Of a stretch of 64,000 nt of DNA, positions 52,558-61,885 are shown in pieces. Under the pieces are notes generated by a model. That model did not search any database. It was not told where the DNA came from and was given only the letters and a program-made list of their open reading frames with translations. Within the stretch, counting starts at the first letter, position 1; the number at the start of each line of letters is the position of its first letter. Source of the DNA: Geojedonia litorea (GTDB lineage: Bacteria > Bacteroidota > Bacteroidia > Flavobacteriales > Flavobacteriaceae); NCBI RefSeq assembly GCF_042654525.1, contig NZ_JBHSGP010000005.1, positions 62,001 through 126,000 on the forward strand, read 5' to 3'. The translations under genes and the position numbers were made by a program.

Positions 52558-54006
52558 TTATTTTATTGAATTTTTGATTAAAACATAATGAGAATTAAGA
52601 TCTATTATGTTATAATTGATAAAATATTTTTTCCAATCTTCATTTAATCCATTTTTATCAATTAATACATAGTCCGGCTTGTTATTAGTATTATACTTGA
52701 TTGGTATGTAAGTGTGACCATTTAAACGAGTACATTTAGGAATGAAACTTGTATCTTTAGAATTAACATCATTTTTAATTGCATAACTTTGACAGTGATT
52801 ATCAGGAATAATTTTGGAAGCCAAAATTAATTCAGATTGTAGAAACACTGTATTTTTTACAAACACACCAATTTTCGATTTTTCAGGTAAATCAGAAACT
52901 AAAAGCTTAATTTTACTATAAGAAGCTTGAGGTTCGTTATTTATGAAAGCATCTCGCTTTTTTAATAGAAAAAGGTTGCTTAAGATAAGAGTTATAAATA
53001 AAAAGTAGGATCGATAGATGACATTTTTTCCCTTATTTGTCTCTTTAAAAATTAGAATTATCAACAAAACTAATAAAGGGGTAAGAACAATAAAATATCT
53101 TGGATTAATTAAATCAATATGATATTTCGAATTAGAATAAATTTGAGATACCACTTGTATTATTGGTGTAAGGCATATAAAAAATAAGAATACTGACCTC
53201 TGACTCTTCCTAATTATAAAAAACGAAATAATAAAGGTTAAAAAATAAATGATCCATTCTGGGCTAAAGTTGTAATACAATACTCTAATTGTACTCTTTA
53301 CATTAGTGGCTAGAGATATTGTTGCACTTTCTCGTGCTCCAGAAAAATGTCCTGAAAGTAAAAAGTTATTTAAAACAAGAATAGTGATGGGGATAGCGCT
53401 CACGACTAATTCAATCGCTCTTTGAACGATTTTATTTTTGCTATGAAAAAGGTAAACTAATCCTAAATAAACACTTAAAATAGCTCCAATATATCTTTGT
53501 AATGGTAAAAGAGCGATTGAAATAAGAAATAGTATTTTAAAAGCCTTATTATTAGAAATTTTAAATGTATAAAGGGAAGATACAGAAAACATTAATAGTG
53601 CACTATAGCCTAGTTCAGTCCAAACAAACTTAAATAAATTGTTGGTTGTCAAATTACTTAAGACGACACAAAGACAACATATCGTTAAGCCAACATTCTT
53701 TAATAAAAAATGAAATCCAATTAATAAGCAAAGGTATGAAGCCCACCAGTAAATAAAAACACTTCCTATAGTACTTATTCCTATTAAATTTAAGAACCCT
53801 AGTGACCAACCATAAAGTGGCGCGTAAACTGGAGGTCGAGTAAAATCTAAATTTTCACCAATTTTGCTTGCATTATAAATATACCAATTGCTATCATAGC
53901 TAAATCTTATGCCAAGTTGATATTGCAATAAAGTCACTAAAAAAGCAACAATAAAAAACCATAAATAAGGATTTCTCAGATTATTTTTAGTAAGAATTAT
54001 TTTCAT
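52558..54006 (-). CDS. GT-C-type membrane glycosyltransferase-like protein
   Basis: A 482-residue membrane protein with about 10-11 hydrophobic helices and a C-terminal soluble part (about 385-482). The early segment IRFSYDSNWYIYNASKIGEN (an acidic residue in the first periplasmic loop) followed by FTRPPVYAPLYGW fits GT-C enzymes such as GT39/GT83 relatives, but the family is too diverged to name. It is very AT-rich compared with its neighbours, suggesting separate acquisition. Likely role: adding a sugar from a lipid carrier in the periplasm. Confidence moderate. Confidence 0.6.
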   Translation of the reverse strand: MKIILTKNNLRNPYLWFFIVAFLVTLLQYQLGIRFSYDSNWYIYNASKIGENLDFTRPPVYAPLYGWSLGFLNLIGISTIGSVFIYWWASYLCLLIGFHFLLKNVGLTICCLCVVLSNLTTNNLFKFVWTELGYSALLMFSVSSLYTFKISNNKAFKILFLISIALLPLQRYIGAILSVYLGLVYLFHSKNKIVQRAIELVVSAIPITILVLNNFLLSGHFSGARESATISLATNVKSTIRVLYYNFSPEWIIYFLTFIISFFIIRKSQRSVFLFFICLTPIIQVVSQIYSNSKYHIDLINPRYFIVLTPLLVLLIILIFKETNKGKNVIYRSYFLFITLILSNLFLLKKRDAFINNEPQASYSKIKLLVSDLPEKSKIGVFVKNTVFLQSELILASKIIPDNHCQSYAIKNDVNSKDTSFIPKCTRLNGHTYIPIKYNTNNKPDYVLIDKNGLNEDWKKYFINYNIIDLNSHYVLIKNSIK

Positions 54007-54170
54007 TTAATATTAAGGTTGTATTTGGTAAATTACTTTAACTGTATGAGAATTTATCAGGTATTTAATGCGTTTTTAATATTGGATCCATAAAAATCAA
54101 ACAATGTGATGAACTCCTTAAACATAGAATCTTTATTTATTCTTGTAAAATATAGTTTTCTTTAATGTAA

Positions 54171-55760
54171 CTATCTCTTTTTTAGAAGATATATTGTAGA
54201 ATCAAACAGTGTTTGTTCTTTTATCGTAGGTGCATACCCTATTTCATTCAATTTTTGTAATACTAATTGCCTTTTTTCTATTGAATTCTCATGATATTCA
54301 AGGTTACTAATGTATAGGAGTGTTGGCGCATTTGAAATTTCCGGTAAATCCTTTACTAAATGATCCTGAGATGAGGCATATACTTTAGTAGTCTCATTTA
54401 CATGCCACAATACAGGTGGCAAACTACCCCTGCCTGCCGTATCTAAAATTATTGGGATGCCCGATTGCAGGGTATTTGAAATGTTTTGTGCAATCTCTTG
54501 AGATTGTTGCGCATACCTTTTCACATTAAATGCTGTGTCAAAGGTTTGAAGCATCAGCAAGGCTATAATGATGTAATTGATTTGTTTTTTAGGCAGAACC
54601 CGATTACAAAATTGTGCAGCAACGATAAAATAGAATGGGGTAACCAGAATGATGTATTTGGGGTTCATCGCGTGTTTTGGACTGAACTGAAATACATAGA
54701 GGGTAAATATACATATGGAAATGCCAAGAGCCACTATCAAGGGAAGCCCTTGGTGTTTTTTAAACATGGATTTAAAAGAGGTCACCCCCTTTTTTTGTTT
54801 GAAGGTATAGTTAAAACTCAACAGAAGTGCTACTATTATTCCTAGCCATAAGGTGAGTTTTTGAACCCAAGCGATAGGCAGCTTGGGTTTAAACAGTTCA
54901 ATTAGTGTACTTTTAAAAATGATGGTTCGGGGTAGGATGTTTTCAGCAGCAAAGACTTGGGCCTGATGGGCCTGTCGTTCAAATGCCACATAAAAATCGG
55001 GATGCAGCAAGATAAAAAGTACTGCCCCAAGACTTAAAGCGACAGCATACTTAAGTAGATGTTGCCACTCGTTTTTCGTCAAAAAGAAGAAGATTAGATA
55101 GATTACTGATACGCCTATCAACAGGGCAAAATGGTAATGGGTTAGCATGCCCAAAGTGGCTGCTATGGCAATTCCACCCAAGGCCGCATTTGATTTCTTT
55201 TGAAGGTAAACCAGGACACAGCATACATAGAGAACCGCCATTAGTGCTAGTAGACTATATTGTCTGGTTTCTTGAGCGGCGGTTACCATCGAACTATTAA
55301 GAAACCAAAATAAGCCCGCCGCAACTGCGACATAGGCCCTGGAGCGCAACCTTAGGCAAATAAACACCATTAACAAGGCTGTTAGCAGGTGAAAGCCTAT
55401 ATTTAATAAGGGCCCCGTGCTTAATTGCACACCAACTATATGTGTCCATACATGAAGTACCCAGAAATATAAAGGTGGGTGAATGTCATAATGCGCCATA
55501 TCATGACGAATGGTATTCCATTGAAATGAAGATGCTTCCTTCCAAAACGCCTGCCATTGGGAGGCCTCCACCCATTGGCTAGTAAGGATGTTGTGTTCAT
55601 ATAATCCTTGATTTCCTGTTGCGCCCATATAGGACACCCCATCGGCGTAGGAAACCAGAGGGACTTCATTCGCTTGCCATAGCAGCAACAGTGTGCCCAC
55701 AACCAGTCCAAGCACTAATAGCAAAAGGGGTTTCCTATTGAGTGTTGGATAATCACTCAT
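54171..55760 (-). CDS. GT39-like membrane glycosyltransferase
   Basis: A 529-residue protein with about 10-12 membrane helices. The loop after helix 1 holds VSYADGVSYMGATGNQGLYE, and the later HYDIHPPLYFWVLHVWTHIV carries the His-Pro-Pro motif of PMT/ArnT-type GT-C enzymes. AAQETRQYSLLALMAVLYVC is also typical. A C-terminal soluble segment follows at about 420-529. It probably transfers a polyprenyl-linked sugar in the periplasm. It is transcribed opposite to the main polysaccharide genes, together with the other GT-C gene 164 bases downstream. Confidence 0.75.
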   Translation of the reverse strand: MSDYPTLNRKPLLLLVLGLVVGTLLLLWQANEVPLVSYADGVSYMGATGNQGLYEHNILTSQWVEASQWQAFWKEASSFQWNTIRHDMAHYDIHPPLYFWVLHVWTHIVGVQLSTGPLLNIGFHLLTALLMVFICLRLRSRAYVAVAAGLFWFLNSSMVTAAQETRQYSLLALMAVLYVCCVLVYLQKKSNAALGGIAIAATLGMLTHYHFALLIGVSVIYLIFFFLTKNEWQHLLKYAVALSLGAVLFILLHPDFYVAFERQAHQAQVFAAENILPRTIIFKSTLIELFKPKLPIAWVQKLTLWLGIIVALLLSFNYTFKQKKGVTSFKSMFKKHQGLPLIVALGISICIFTLYVFQFSPKHAMNPKYIILVTPFYFIVAAQFCNRVLPKKQINYIIIALLMLQTFDTAFNVKRYAQQSQEIAQNISNTLQSGIPIILDTAGRGSLPPVLWHVNETTKVYASSQDHLVKDLPEISNAPTLLYISNLEYHENSIEKRQLVLQKLNEIGYAPTIKEQTLFDSTIYLLKKR

Positions 55761-56019
55761 AACTACCCGTTTGTTGTTGATTTAGGCCGCCTAAAGTAGG
55801 TGCTTCTCGTTGTGCTGAACTTGTTTTAAAACGCATTATTAATTTTTATTGAGGCTAATATAGGTTCTAAAATACATTTTTTTAGAATTATTTTAGTGAT
55901 AAATACAGACATTCTTGAGGGATTAAATATAAAGTTAGTTTTGGTTGAAGTAAATTAATTATAATATATTTACCCAAGTCAAATTAACCCACTTAAGCAT
56001 AAACTTATCAAAATTGCAT

Positions 56020-56751
56020 ATGACATTTGATTTTGCCGTTGTTATCCCCATGGCCAATGAGGCCCCAGATTTTGAGCCATTTGTGAGTACTTTGAAGTCT
56101 GTATTGGACAGGTTAGGGAGTGGAGCTGTTTACTTTGTGGTAGATAGGGTGTCAAAAGATACTACTTTAGACTTATGCCAGGATTTATCACGTAAGGATA
56201 GTCGCTTTAAAACCATTTGGGCTCCAGATAACAAGAATGTGGTGGATGCTTATATGCGGGGTTATCGAGAAGCCTTAAACAACCAGCACCAATTTATCAT
56301 AGAGATGGATGCAGGCCTATCCCATGATCCTAGGGCACTTCCTATGTTTTTAAGGGTGCTTAATGAAGGTAATGAGTGTGCCTTTGGGAGCCGTTTTATC
56401 AATGGTGGATCCATATTTGAGTCTACTTGGAAGCGTTCGTTTCTTTCGAAATCAGGAACCATACTTTCCAATATTTTATTGGGCACCAGCATGTATGACA
56501 TGACCTCTGGATTTCAGGGTTTTCACGCCGACATTGTTCACAAGTTTCTAGCTTATGACTTACGTTCAACGGCCCATTTTTATCAAACTGAATTGCGCTA
56601 TTTGCTGCGAAAAACGCGGTATGCTGAAATTCCCATTCATTACAGAGCGCCATCGCCCAGCATCTCTAAAAAGGCCATACACAATTCATTACATGTTTTA
56701 AGTTATTATTTTATTCAGCGCCTATTTCATAAAAGCATTGTGATTAGATGA
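56020..56751 (+). CDS. GT2 family glycosyltransferase, DPM1-like
   Basis: A 243-residue enzyme starting at the ATG at 56020 (MTFDFAVVIPMANEA); a TTG two codons upstream is less likely. It has VVIPMANEAPDFEPFVSTLK, YFVVDRVSKDTTLDLC, FIIEMDAGLSHDPRALPMFL (acidic metal motif) and CAFGSRFINGGSIFESTWKR, similar to polyprenol-phosphate mannosyltransferases. No membrane anchor beyond a weak C-terminal segment. It may provide the lipid-linked sugar used by the nearby GT-C proteins. Divergent from the GT39-like gene. Confidence 0.85.
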   Translation: MTFDFAVVIPMANEAPDFEPFVSTLKSVLDRLGSGAVYFVVDRVSKDTTLDLCQDLSRKDSRFKTIWAPDNKNVVDAYMRGYREALNNQHQFIIEMDAGLSHDPRALPMFLRVLNEGNECAFGSRFINGGSIFESTWKRSFLSKSGTILSNILLGTSMYDMTSGFQGFHADIVHKFLAYDLRSTAHFYQTELRYLLRKTRYAEIPIHYRAPSPSISKKAIHNSLHVLSYYFIQRLFHKSIVIR

Positions 56752-56789
56752 ACAGCATAATAGTTATTATTTTAATACCGAATTTATAA

Positions 56790-57794
56790 ATGGATCGTAC
56801 TTTTTTAATCATTACTTCTATTGCAGATCAAAGCAATCCGGTACTGCAACAATTTGCCAAGGCTTCCGTTGATAGCACGCGTGGATTTATTGTTATAGGC
56901 GACACTAAAAGTCCCAAAACCTTTCATTTAGACGGTTGTGATTATTATTCGGTAGCGCGGCAACATGAATTGGGTTTTGCGCTCCATAGTGCGTTACCCT
57001 ATAAGCATTATGCCCGGAAAAATTTAGGGTATTTGATTGCTATGCAGCAGGGTGCCGACATTATTATTGAAACCGATGATGACAATTTTCCGCTAGACAG
57101 TTTTTGGGCGCCAAGAGAACGGCAGGTTAAGGCGCATGTGCTAGAGGATACGGGTTGGGTGAATGCCTATAAGCATTTTACAAATGCCCATATCTGGCCT
57201 AGAGGTTTTGCGCTTGAACGCATCATGGATCATTTTCCTCTACTCCATAAGCAAACAAAAGTGCTCTGTCCTATACAGCAAGGCCTGGCGGATGAGAATC
57301 CAGATGTGGACGCCATATATCGATTTACGCAACCACTGCCCATTTCGTTTTCAAAAGCGGTACCACTAGCTTTAGGGCAAAATGCTTTTTGCCCATTTAA
57401 CAGTCAGAATACCACCTGGTTTAAAGAAGCCTTTCAGTTGCTGTATTTGCCTTCCTACTGTAGTTTTAGAATGACCGATATTTGGAGGTCGTATATCGCA
57501 CAGCGCATTGCATGGACCTGTGGATGGTCGGTATTATTTCATAACAGCACTGTACGACAAGATAGAAATGAGCATAATTTGTTAACCGATTTTAAAGATG
57601 AGGTTTCAGGTTATACCAATGCGCAGCAGATCTATGAGCATTTGCTGGCTTTAGATTTGAAAAAAGGCCCTGAACATATTGCGGCTAATATGACTCTATG
57701 TTACCAAGCCCTTATTGATTTGAAGCTTATTGGTGAGGCCGAACTTGAGTTATTAGCACTTTGGCTCCAAGATGTTAACTCGTTAACCCAGTAG
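56790..57794 (+). CDS. STELLO-type (DUF288) glycosyltransferase-like protein
   Basis: A 334-residue protein. FLIITSIADQSNPVLQQFAK, YYSVARQHELGFALHSALPY, then HYARKNLGYLIAMQQGADII and IETDDDNFPLDSF (the DDD metal motif), and WPRGFALERIMD, match the STELLO/DUF288 family. In plants STELLO proteins act with cellulose synthase in the Golgi, and bacterial members are found in polysaccharide clusters with unknown acceptors. No signal peptide, so a cytoplasmic GT-A enzyme. Follows the GT2 gene by 38 bases. Confidence 0.8.
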   Translation: MDRTFLIITSIADQSNPVLQQFAKASVDSTRGFIVIGDTKSPKTFHLDGCDYYSVARQHELGFALHSALPYKHYARKNLGYLIAMQQGADIIIETDDDNFPLDSFWAPRERQVKAHVLEDTGWVNAYKHFTNAHIWPRGFALERIMDHFPLLHKQTKVLCPIQQGLADENPDVDAIYRFTQPLPISFSKAVPLALGQNAFCPFNSQNTTWFKEAFQLLYLPSYCSFRMTDIWRSYIAQRIAWTCGWSVLFHNSTVRQDRNEHNLLTDFKDEVSGYTNAQQIYEHLLALDLKKGPEHIAANMTLCYQALIDLKLIGEAELELLALWLQDVNSLTQ

Positions 57795-57965
57795 CTCATT
57801 TGAGATTGGTTGAAATCGCTCTAAAAATAATACAGTTACGACTAAAATAAGTTTAATTTTCTGCTGAAGTTGTTTTTTAACTTGAAACCGGGTTTTATGA
57901 CTGTCGTGGTCAAGCTCACTCTAATTAAATTATTATATTAGCTTTTAAATTTAAACCCCGAGAAT

Positions 57966-58829
57966 TTGAACACTTTAAAGGACGACGAGTGGCTTTATAC
58001 CATTTCTTCCAAGCGGAAGCTTATTGATTTTAATTTTAAGGAGCTTTGGCACTATCGCGATTTACTGGTGTTGTTTGTAAAGCGTGATATTACTACGGTG
58101 TATAAGCAGACCATTTTGGGGCCTTTGTGGTATTTGATTCAGCCTTTATTTACGGCACTGACCTTTACCTTGATTTTTAATAAGGTCGCCAATATCGAAA
58201 CGGGAACCGTGCCTCCATTTTTATTCAATTTGGCAGGGATTTCGGTCTGGAACTATTTTAAAAGTTGCTTGACGGCTACTTCGGGCACCTTTAACAGTAA
58301 TGCCGGTATTTTTAGCAAGGTGTATTTTCCAAGATTGATTTCGCCCTTATCTGTTGTGATTTCCAACCTTATCAAATTTGGAATACAGCTATTAATTTTT
58401 ATTGGGTTTTACGTGTATTATGTAAGTATAGGGGCCAACATCAGTGTCCATGGAACCTTGGTGTTTTTTCCATTGCTGGTTATTTTGATGGGGCTTTTGG
58501 GCTTGGGTCTAGGGATGATTATTTCGTCCATGGTTACCAAATACCGTGACTTAAAATACCTGCTCAATTTTGGGGTGCAATTGCTCATGTACACCTCGGC
58601 GGTGATGTATCCTTTGGCCCTGATGCGCGAAAAATTACCCCGCTTTGCCTGGTTGGTGGAGTATAACCCCATGGCTTACGTGATTGAAGCATCCCGTTAT
58701 ATGCTCTTAACGACTGGAGATTTTTCCATAAAGGGACTACTTTTTACAAGTGTGTTTACCATTAGCGTCCTGTTTATAGGCATTATTATTTTTAACAAGA
58801 CCGAAAAGAATTTTATAGATACCATTTAA
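57966..58829 (+). CDS. ABC-2 type polysaccharide export permease, Wzm-like
   Basis: A 287-residue membrane protein with six helices and a cytoplasmic N terminus. KRDITTVYKQTILGPLWYLI and then PLFTALTFTLIFNKVA are the TagG/Wzm/KpsM signature, and YNPMAYVIEASRYMLL is typical of the family C-terminal part. It moves a finished undecaprenyl-linked glycan across the inner membrane with the ATPase encoded 4 bases downstream. A TTG start (57966) is used; no nearer ATG gives the full N-terminal amphipathic region. Confidence 0.94.
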   Translation: MNTLKDDEWLYTISSKRKLIDFNFKELWHYRDLLVLFVKRDITTVYKQTILGPLWYLIQPLFTALTFTLIFNKVANIETGTVPPFLFNLAGISVWNYFKSCLTATSGTFNSNAGIFSKVYFPRLISPLSVVISNLIKFGIQLLIFIGFYVYYVSIGANISVHGTLVFFPLLVILMGLLGLGLGMIISSMVTKYRDLKYLLNFGVQLLMYTSAVMYPLALMREKLPRFAWLVEYNPMAYVIEASRYMLLTTGDFSIKGLLFTSVFTISVLFIGIIIFNKTEKNFIDTI

Positions 58830-58833
58830 ACTT

Positions 58834-60114
58834 TTGAAAACAACAACTAAGACCATATTACGCATTGAACATGTTTCCAAACAATACCGTTTGGGTTTAG
58901 TTGGTACGGGTACCTTGAGTGATGATCTTAAGCGCTGGTGGTATACCGTACGCGGTAAGGAAGACCCGTTTTTGAAGGTAGGTGATCTCAATGATCGTAG
59001 CACCTATGGTGAGTCTGACTATGTCTGGGCTCTACAAGATATTAATTTAGAAGTGCAACAAGGGGAAGTTTTGGGCATTATTGGTAAAAATGGGGCTGGT
59101 AAATCTACTTTGCTTAAATTATTGTCGCGTATTACTAGTCCTACTACAGGCAGCATCAAGACCCGAGGGCGTATTGCCTCCTTACTGGAGGTGGGTACTG
59201 GATTTCACTCCGAACTTACAGGTCGGGAAAATCTGTATCTCAATGGGGCCATTTTAGGAATGAGTAAGGCAGAAATCCGAGAAAAAGAAGCTGCTATTAT
59301 TGCCTTTTCGGGTTGTGAACGCTATATCGATACCCCTGTAAAGCGTTATTCGTCGGGGATGACCGTGCGGTTGGCCTTTGCCGTGGCGGCCTTTTTAGAG
59401 CCTGAAATTTTAGTCGTAGATGAGGTTTTGGCCGTAGGTGATGCCGAATTCCAAAAAAAAGCCATAGGTAAAATGCAGGACATTAGTCGAGGAGAAGGAC
59501 GCACTGTGCTGTTTGTAAGCCATAATATGGCCTCGGTAAAAAGTCTATGTACCAAGGCTGTGGTATTGGAGCATGGACGGGTGGTGTTTGAAGGCGATAC
59601 TGATGCGGCTGTTAGTTTTTATCTTAAGGGCGGTGGCAGCAGCCTTGAAAACGCTAAAACATTTGATGCCAGTTATGACCATGCCCAATTTCGATTATTG
59701 GAGATGAACGTCAGCAGTAAAGGTAAGGCTGTAAGTGCCCCCATGCTTGAGGATGATGAACTGGTAGTGTGTACCCGTATAGAACTAAAGGTTCCAAACC
59801 CAGAAGCTTACCATATCACCTACCATTTGCATAACGAACTGGGTGATGCCCTGTTCTCGTTTTCTCATGCCCGTAGCGAGGTGGTATTGCTGCAGGGGCT
59901 CAATGTTTTGGAGTGTAGCCTACCCGCTTCCTTTTTACAATCGGGGCAGTACTTTTTGTCCTTTTTTGTGATTGAGGATAAGCGCAGGGCTATTTTTTTA
60001 GAAAAGGATATTTTAAGTTTTACCGTTGTGGATGCGCAGCGTGAGCTCGGCAGCTATATGGGGAAAGAACCGGGATATATCAGGCCACAATTTAAATGGA
60101 CACAGACCACATGA
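58834..60114 (+). CDS. Polysaccharide export ATPase, Wzt-like with C-terminal binding domain
   Basis: A 426-residue ATPase: Walker A GIIGKNGAGKSTLLKLLSRI, GRIASLLEVGTGFHSELTGR, signature YSSGMTVRLAFAVAAFLEP, Walker B ILVVDEVLAVGDAEFQ and switch His in VSHNMASVK. Residues about 265-420 form an extra beta-sandwich domain like the Wzt carbohydrate-binding domain, which reads the capped end of the O-antigen before export. This implies that the glycan is chain-terminated by a specific group. TTG start. The stop overlaps the aminotransferase ATG (ATGA). Confidence 0.93.
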   Translation: MKTTTKTILRIEHVSKQYRLGLVGTGTLSDDLKRWWYTVRGKEDPFLKVGDLNDRSTYGESDYVWALQDINLEVQQGEVLGIIGKNGAGKSTLLKLLSRITSPTTGSIKTRGRIASLLEVGTGFHSELTGRENLYLNGAILGMSKAEIREKEAAIIAFSGCERYIDTPVKRYSSGMTVRLAFAVAAFLEPEILVVDEVLAVGDAEFQKKAIGKMQDISRGEGRTVLFVSHNMASVKSLCTKAVVLEHGRVVFEGDTDAAVSFYLKGGGSSLENAKTFDASYDHAQFRLLEMNVSSKGKAVSAPMLEDDELVVCTRIELKVPNPEAYHITYHLHNELGDALFSFSHARSEVVLLQGLNVLECSLPASFLQSGQYFLSFFVIEDKRRAIFLEKDILSFTVVDAQRELGSYMGKEPGYIRPQFKWTQTT

Positions 60115-61184
60115 TTCCAGTCACCAAAACCTTTTTACCGCCACAAGTGGTGTATCAGGCCATTTTAAAACAGGCTTGGGATGCCGGTTGGATTACGAAT
60201 CGAGGTGCATTGGTGAAACAGCTGGAACAGGAGTTATGCCATTATTTACAGGTGCCTCAACTCATTGCCACGACCAACGGCACTTTGCCCTTACAAATCG
60301 CTATTAAAGCCTTGGACTTAAGAGGGGAAATTATTACTACGCCATTTAGCTATGTGGCTACGACCAGTAGTATTGTGTGGGAAGGCTGCACACCTGTGTT
60401 CGTAGATATCCATCCGGAGTATTTCACTATAGATGAAACCAAAATAGAAGCCGCCATTACGCCAAACACCACGGCTATTTTAGCAACCCATGTGTATGGG
60501 AATCCTTGCGATGTAGCAGCTATAGAGCTTATCGCTAAAAAACATCACTTAAAAGTCATCTATGATGCGGCCCATTGTTTTGGGGTTACCTATAAAGGCC
60601 AATCTCTTTTTAATTACGGCGATGTAAGCACCTGTAGTTTTCATGCCACCAAATTGTTTCATACGGGTGAAGGCGGTGCCTTGTTTTTTAAAGATCCGGC
60701 ACTGTATGAGCGTTTGTTTTACCATCACAATTTCGGGCATGCAGGTAGTGAAGCTTTTCAAGGCTTAGGTATTAATGCCAAAATGAGTGAATTGCAGGCC
60801 GCCATGGGTTTGGCCGTTTTACCACAGGTCTCCCAATTAATAGACGCCAGACGTTTGGCTTATATTCAATATGAAGAGCGTTTAAGCTCATTAGAAGTAG
60901 CATTGCTTCAGTTACGACCTCATACCCAGTGGAATTATAGCTATTGCCCAGTCATTTTTAAAAGTGAGGCGCAATTACTAAAAGTAAAGCAGGCTTTAGA
61001 ATCGGCGGAGATTTACCCTAGGCGTTACTTTTATCCGAGTTTGGATACCTTACCGTATCTTGAAGGATCATCGTGCCCTATTGCTCGATCTATAGCTACT
61101 CGTGTGCTGTGCTTGCCATTGTACCATGACTTAAAGAGGTCTAGTATAGACCAAATATGTGATTTGATAAAAGCACAGCTATGA
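60111..61184 (+). CDS. DegT/DnrJ/EryC1/StrS sugar aminotransferase
   Basis: A PLP enzyme of 357 residues. I chose the ATG at 60111 because it overlaps the Wzt TGA stop as ATGA; an ATG at 60096 is the alternative. Seen: TTNGTLPLQIAIKALDLRGE, TPFSYVATTSSIVWEGCTPV, VIYDAAHCFG and the PLP Lys181 in CSFHATKLFHTGEGG. Family members aminate keto-deoxy nucleotide sugars. With gene order Wzt-aminotransferase-WbqC, a 3- or 4-amino deoxy sugar is likely, possibly the chain-end or side group. Confidence 0.92.
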   Translation: MIPVTKTFLPPQVVYQAILKQAWDAGWITNRGALVKQLEQELCHYLQVPQLIATTNGTLPLQIAIKALDLRGEIITTPFSYVATTSSIVWEGCTPVFVDIHPEYFTIDETKIEAAITPNTTAILATHVYGNPCDVAAIELIAKKHHLKVIYDAAHCFGVTYKGQSLFNYGDVSTCSFHATKLFHTGEGGALFFKDPALYERLFYHHNFGHAGSEAFQGLGINAKMSELQAAMGLAVLPQVSQLIDARRLAYIQYEERLSSLEVALLQLRPHTQWNYSYCPVIFKSEAQLLKVKQALESAEIYPRRYFYPSLDTLPYLEGSSCPIARSIATRVLCLPLYHDLKRSSIDQICDLIKAQL

Positions 61185-61885
61185 GTAGAGTCGCAATTAT
61201 GCAGCCCTATTTTTTGCCTTATATTGGGTATTTTCAATTGATTAAATCCGTTGATGTTTTTGTGGTTTATGATAATATTGAGTTTAGTAAAAAGGGATGG
61301 ATCCATAGAAATCGATTATTGCTCAATGATGAGCCTCGACTCTTTACCTTACCCTTAAAAAAGGATTCTGATTATTTGCCTATCAATCAACGTTATTTAA
61401 GTACGGATTTTGAAATCGCTCAAGGAAAATTATTACGCTTGATCGCAAATGCCTATCATAGAGCCCCTTATTATGAAATGGTCTATCCTTTAGTTGAACG
61501 CATTTTGAATTTTAAGAATCACAATTTATTCGATTTTGTACATCATTCCCTTATTGTGCTATGTGAGTATCTTTCTATTTCTACAAAAATTGTGGTATCC
61601 TCAACTTTAGATATTGACCATGACTTACGATTTCAGGACAAGGTGATCACTATTTGTGAACATTTACATGCCAGAACTTATCTAAACAGTATAGGCGGGA
61701 AGACTCTTTATGATCATCAAAGTTTTTTAAGTCATGGTATAGCTTTACATTTTTTAAAGAGTAATGCTTTAAGTTATGATCAGTTTGGGGCATCTTTTGT
61801 ACCTTGGTTATCCATAATCGATGTGATGATGTTTAATTCGAAAGAAGATATTGATGTTATGTTAAATGCCTACGAATTAATTTAA
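61181..61885 (+). CDS. WbqC-like family protein
   Basis: A 234-residue protein beginning VAIMQPYFLPYIGYFQLIKS, then VDVFVVYDNIEFSKKGWIHR and NR, the WbqC (also called GlmU-like glycine transferase) signature. Relatives lie beside DegT aminotransferases and are implicated in attaching amino acids or acyl groups to amino sugars, though biochemical proof is limited. It overlaps the aminotransferase by 4 bases and abuts the sulfotransferase gene by 1 base, so all are in one operon. Family call secure. Confidence 0.9.
   Translation: MSRVAIMQPYFLPYIGYFQLIKSVDVFVVYDNIEFSKKGWIHRNRLLLNDEPRLFTLPLKKDSDYLPINQRYLSTDFEIAQGKLLRLIANAYHRAPYYEMVYPLVERILNFKNHNLFDFVHHSLIVLCEYLSISTKIVVSSTLDIDHDLRFQDKVITICEHLHARTYLNSIGGKTLYDHQSFLSHGIALHFLKSNALSYDQFGASFVPWLSIIDVMMFNSKEDIDVMLNAYELI

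Noticed and set aside
55801..55836. GTGCTGAACTTGTTTTAAAAC as a remnant of the B palindrome
   Set aside because: Only one arm is recognisable, and a chance match in AT-rich DNA is likely.
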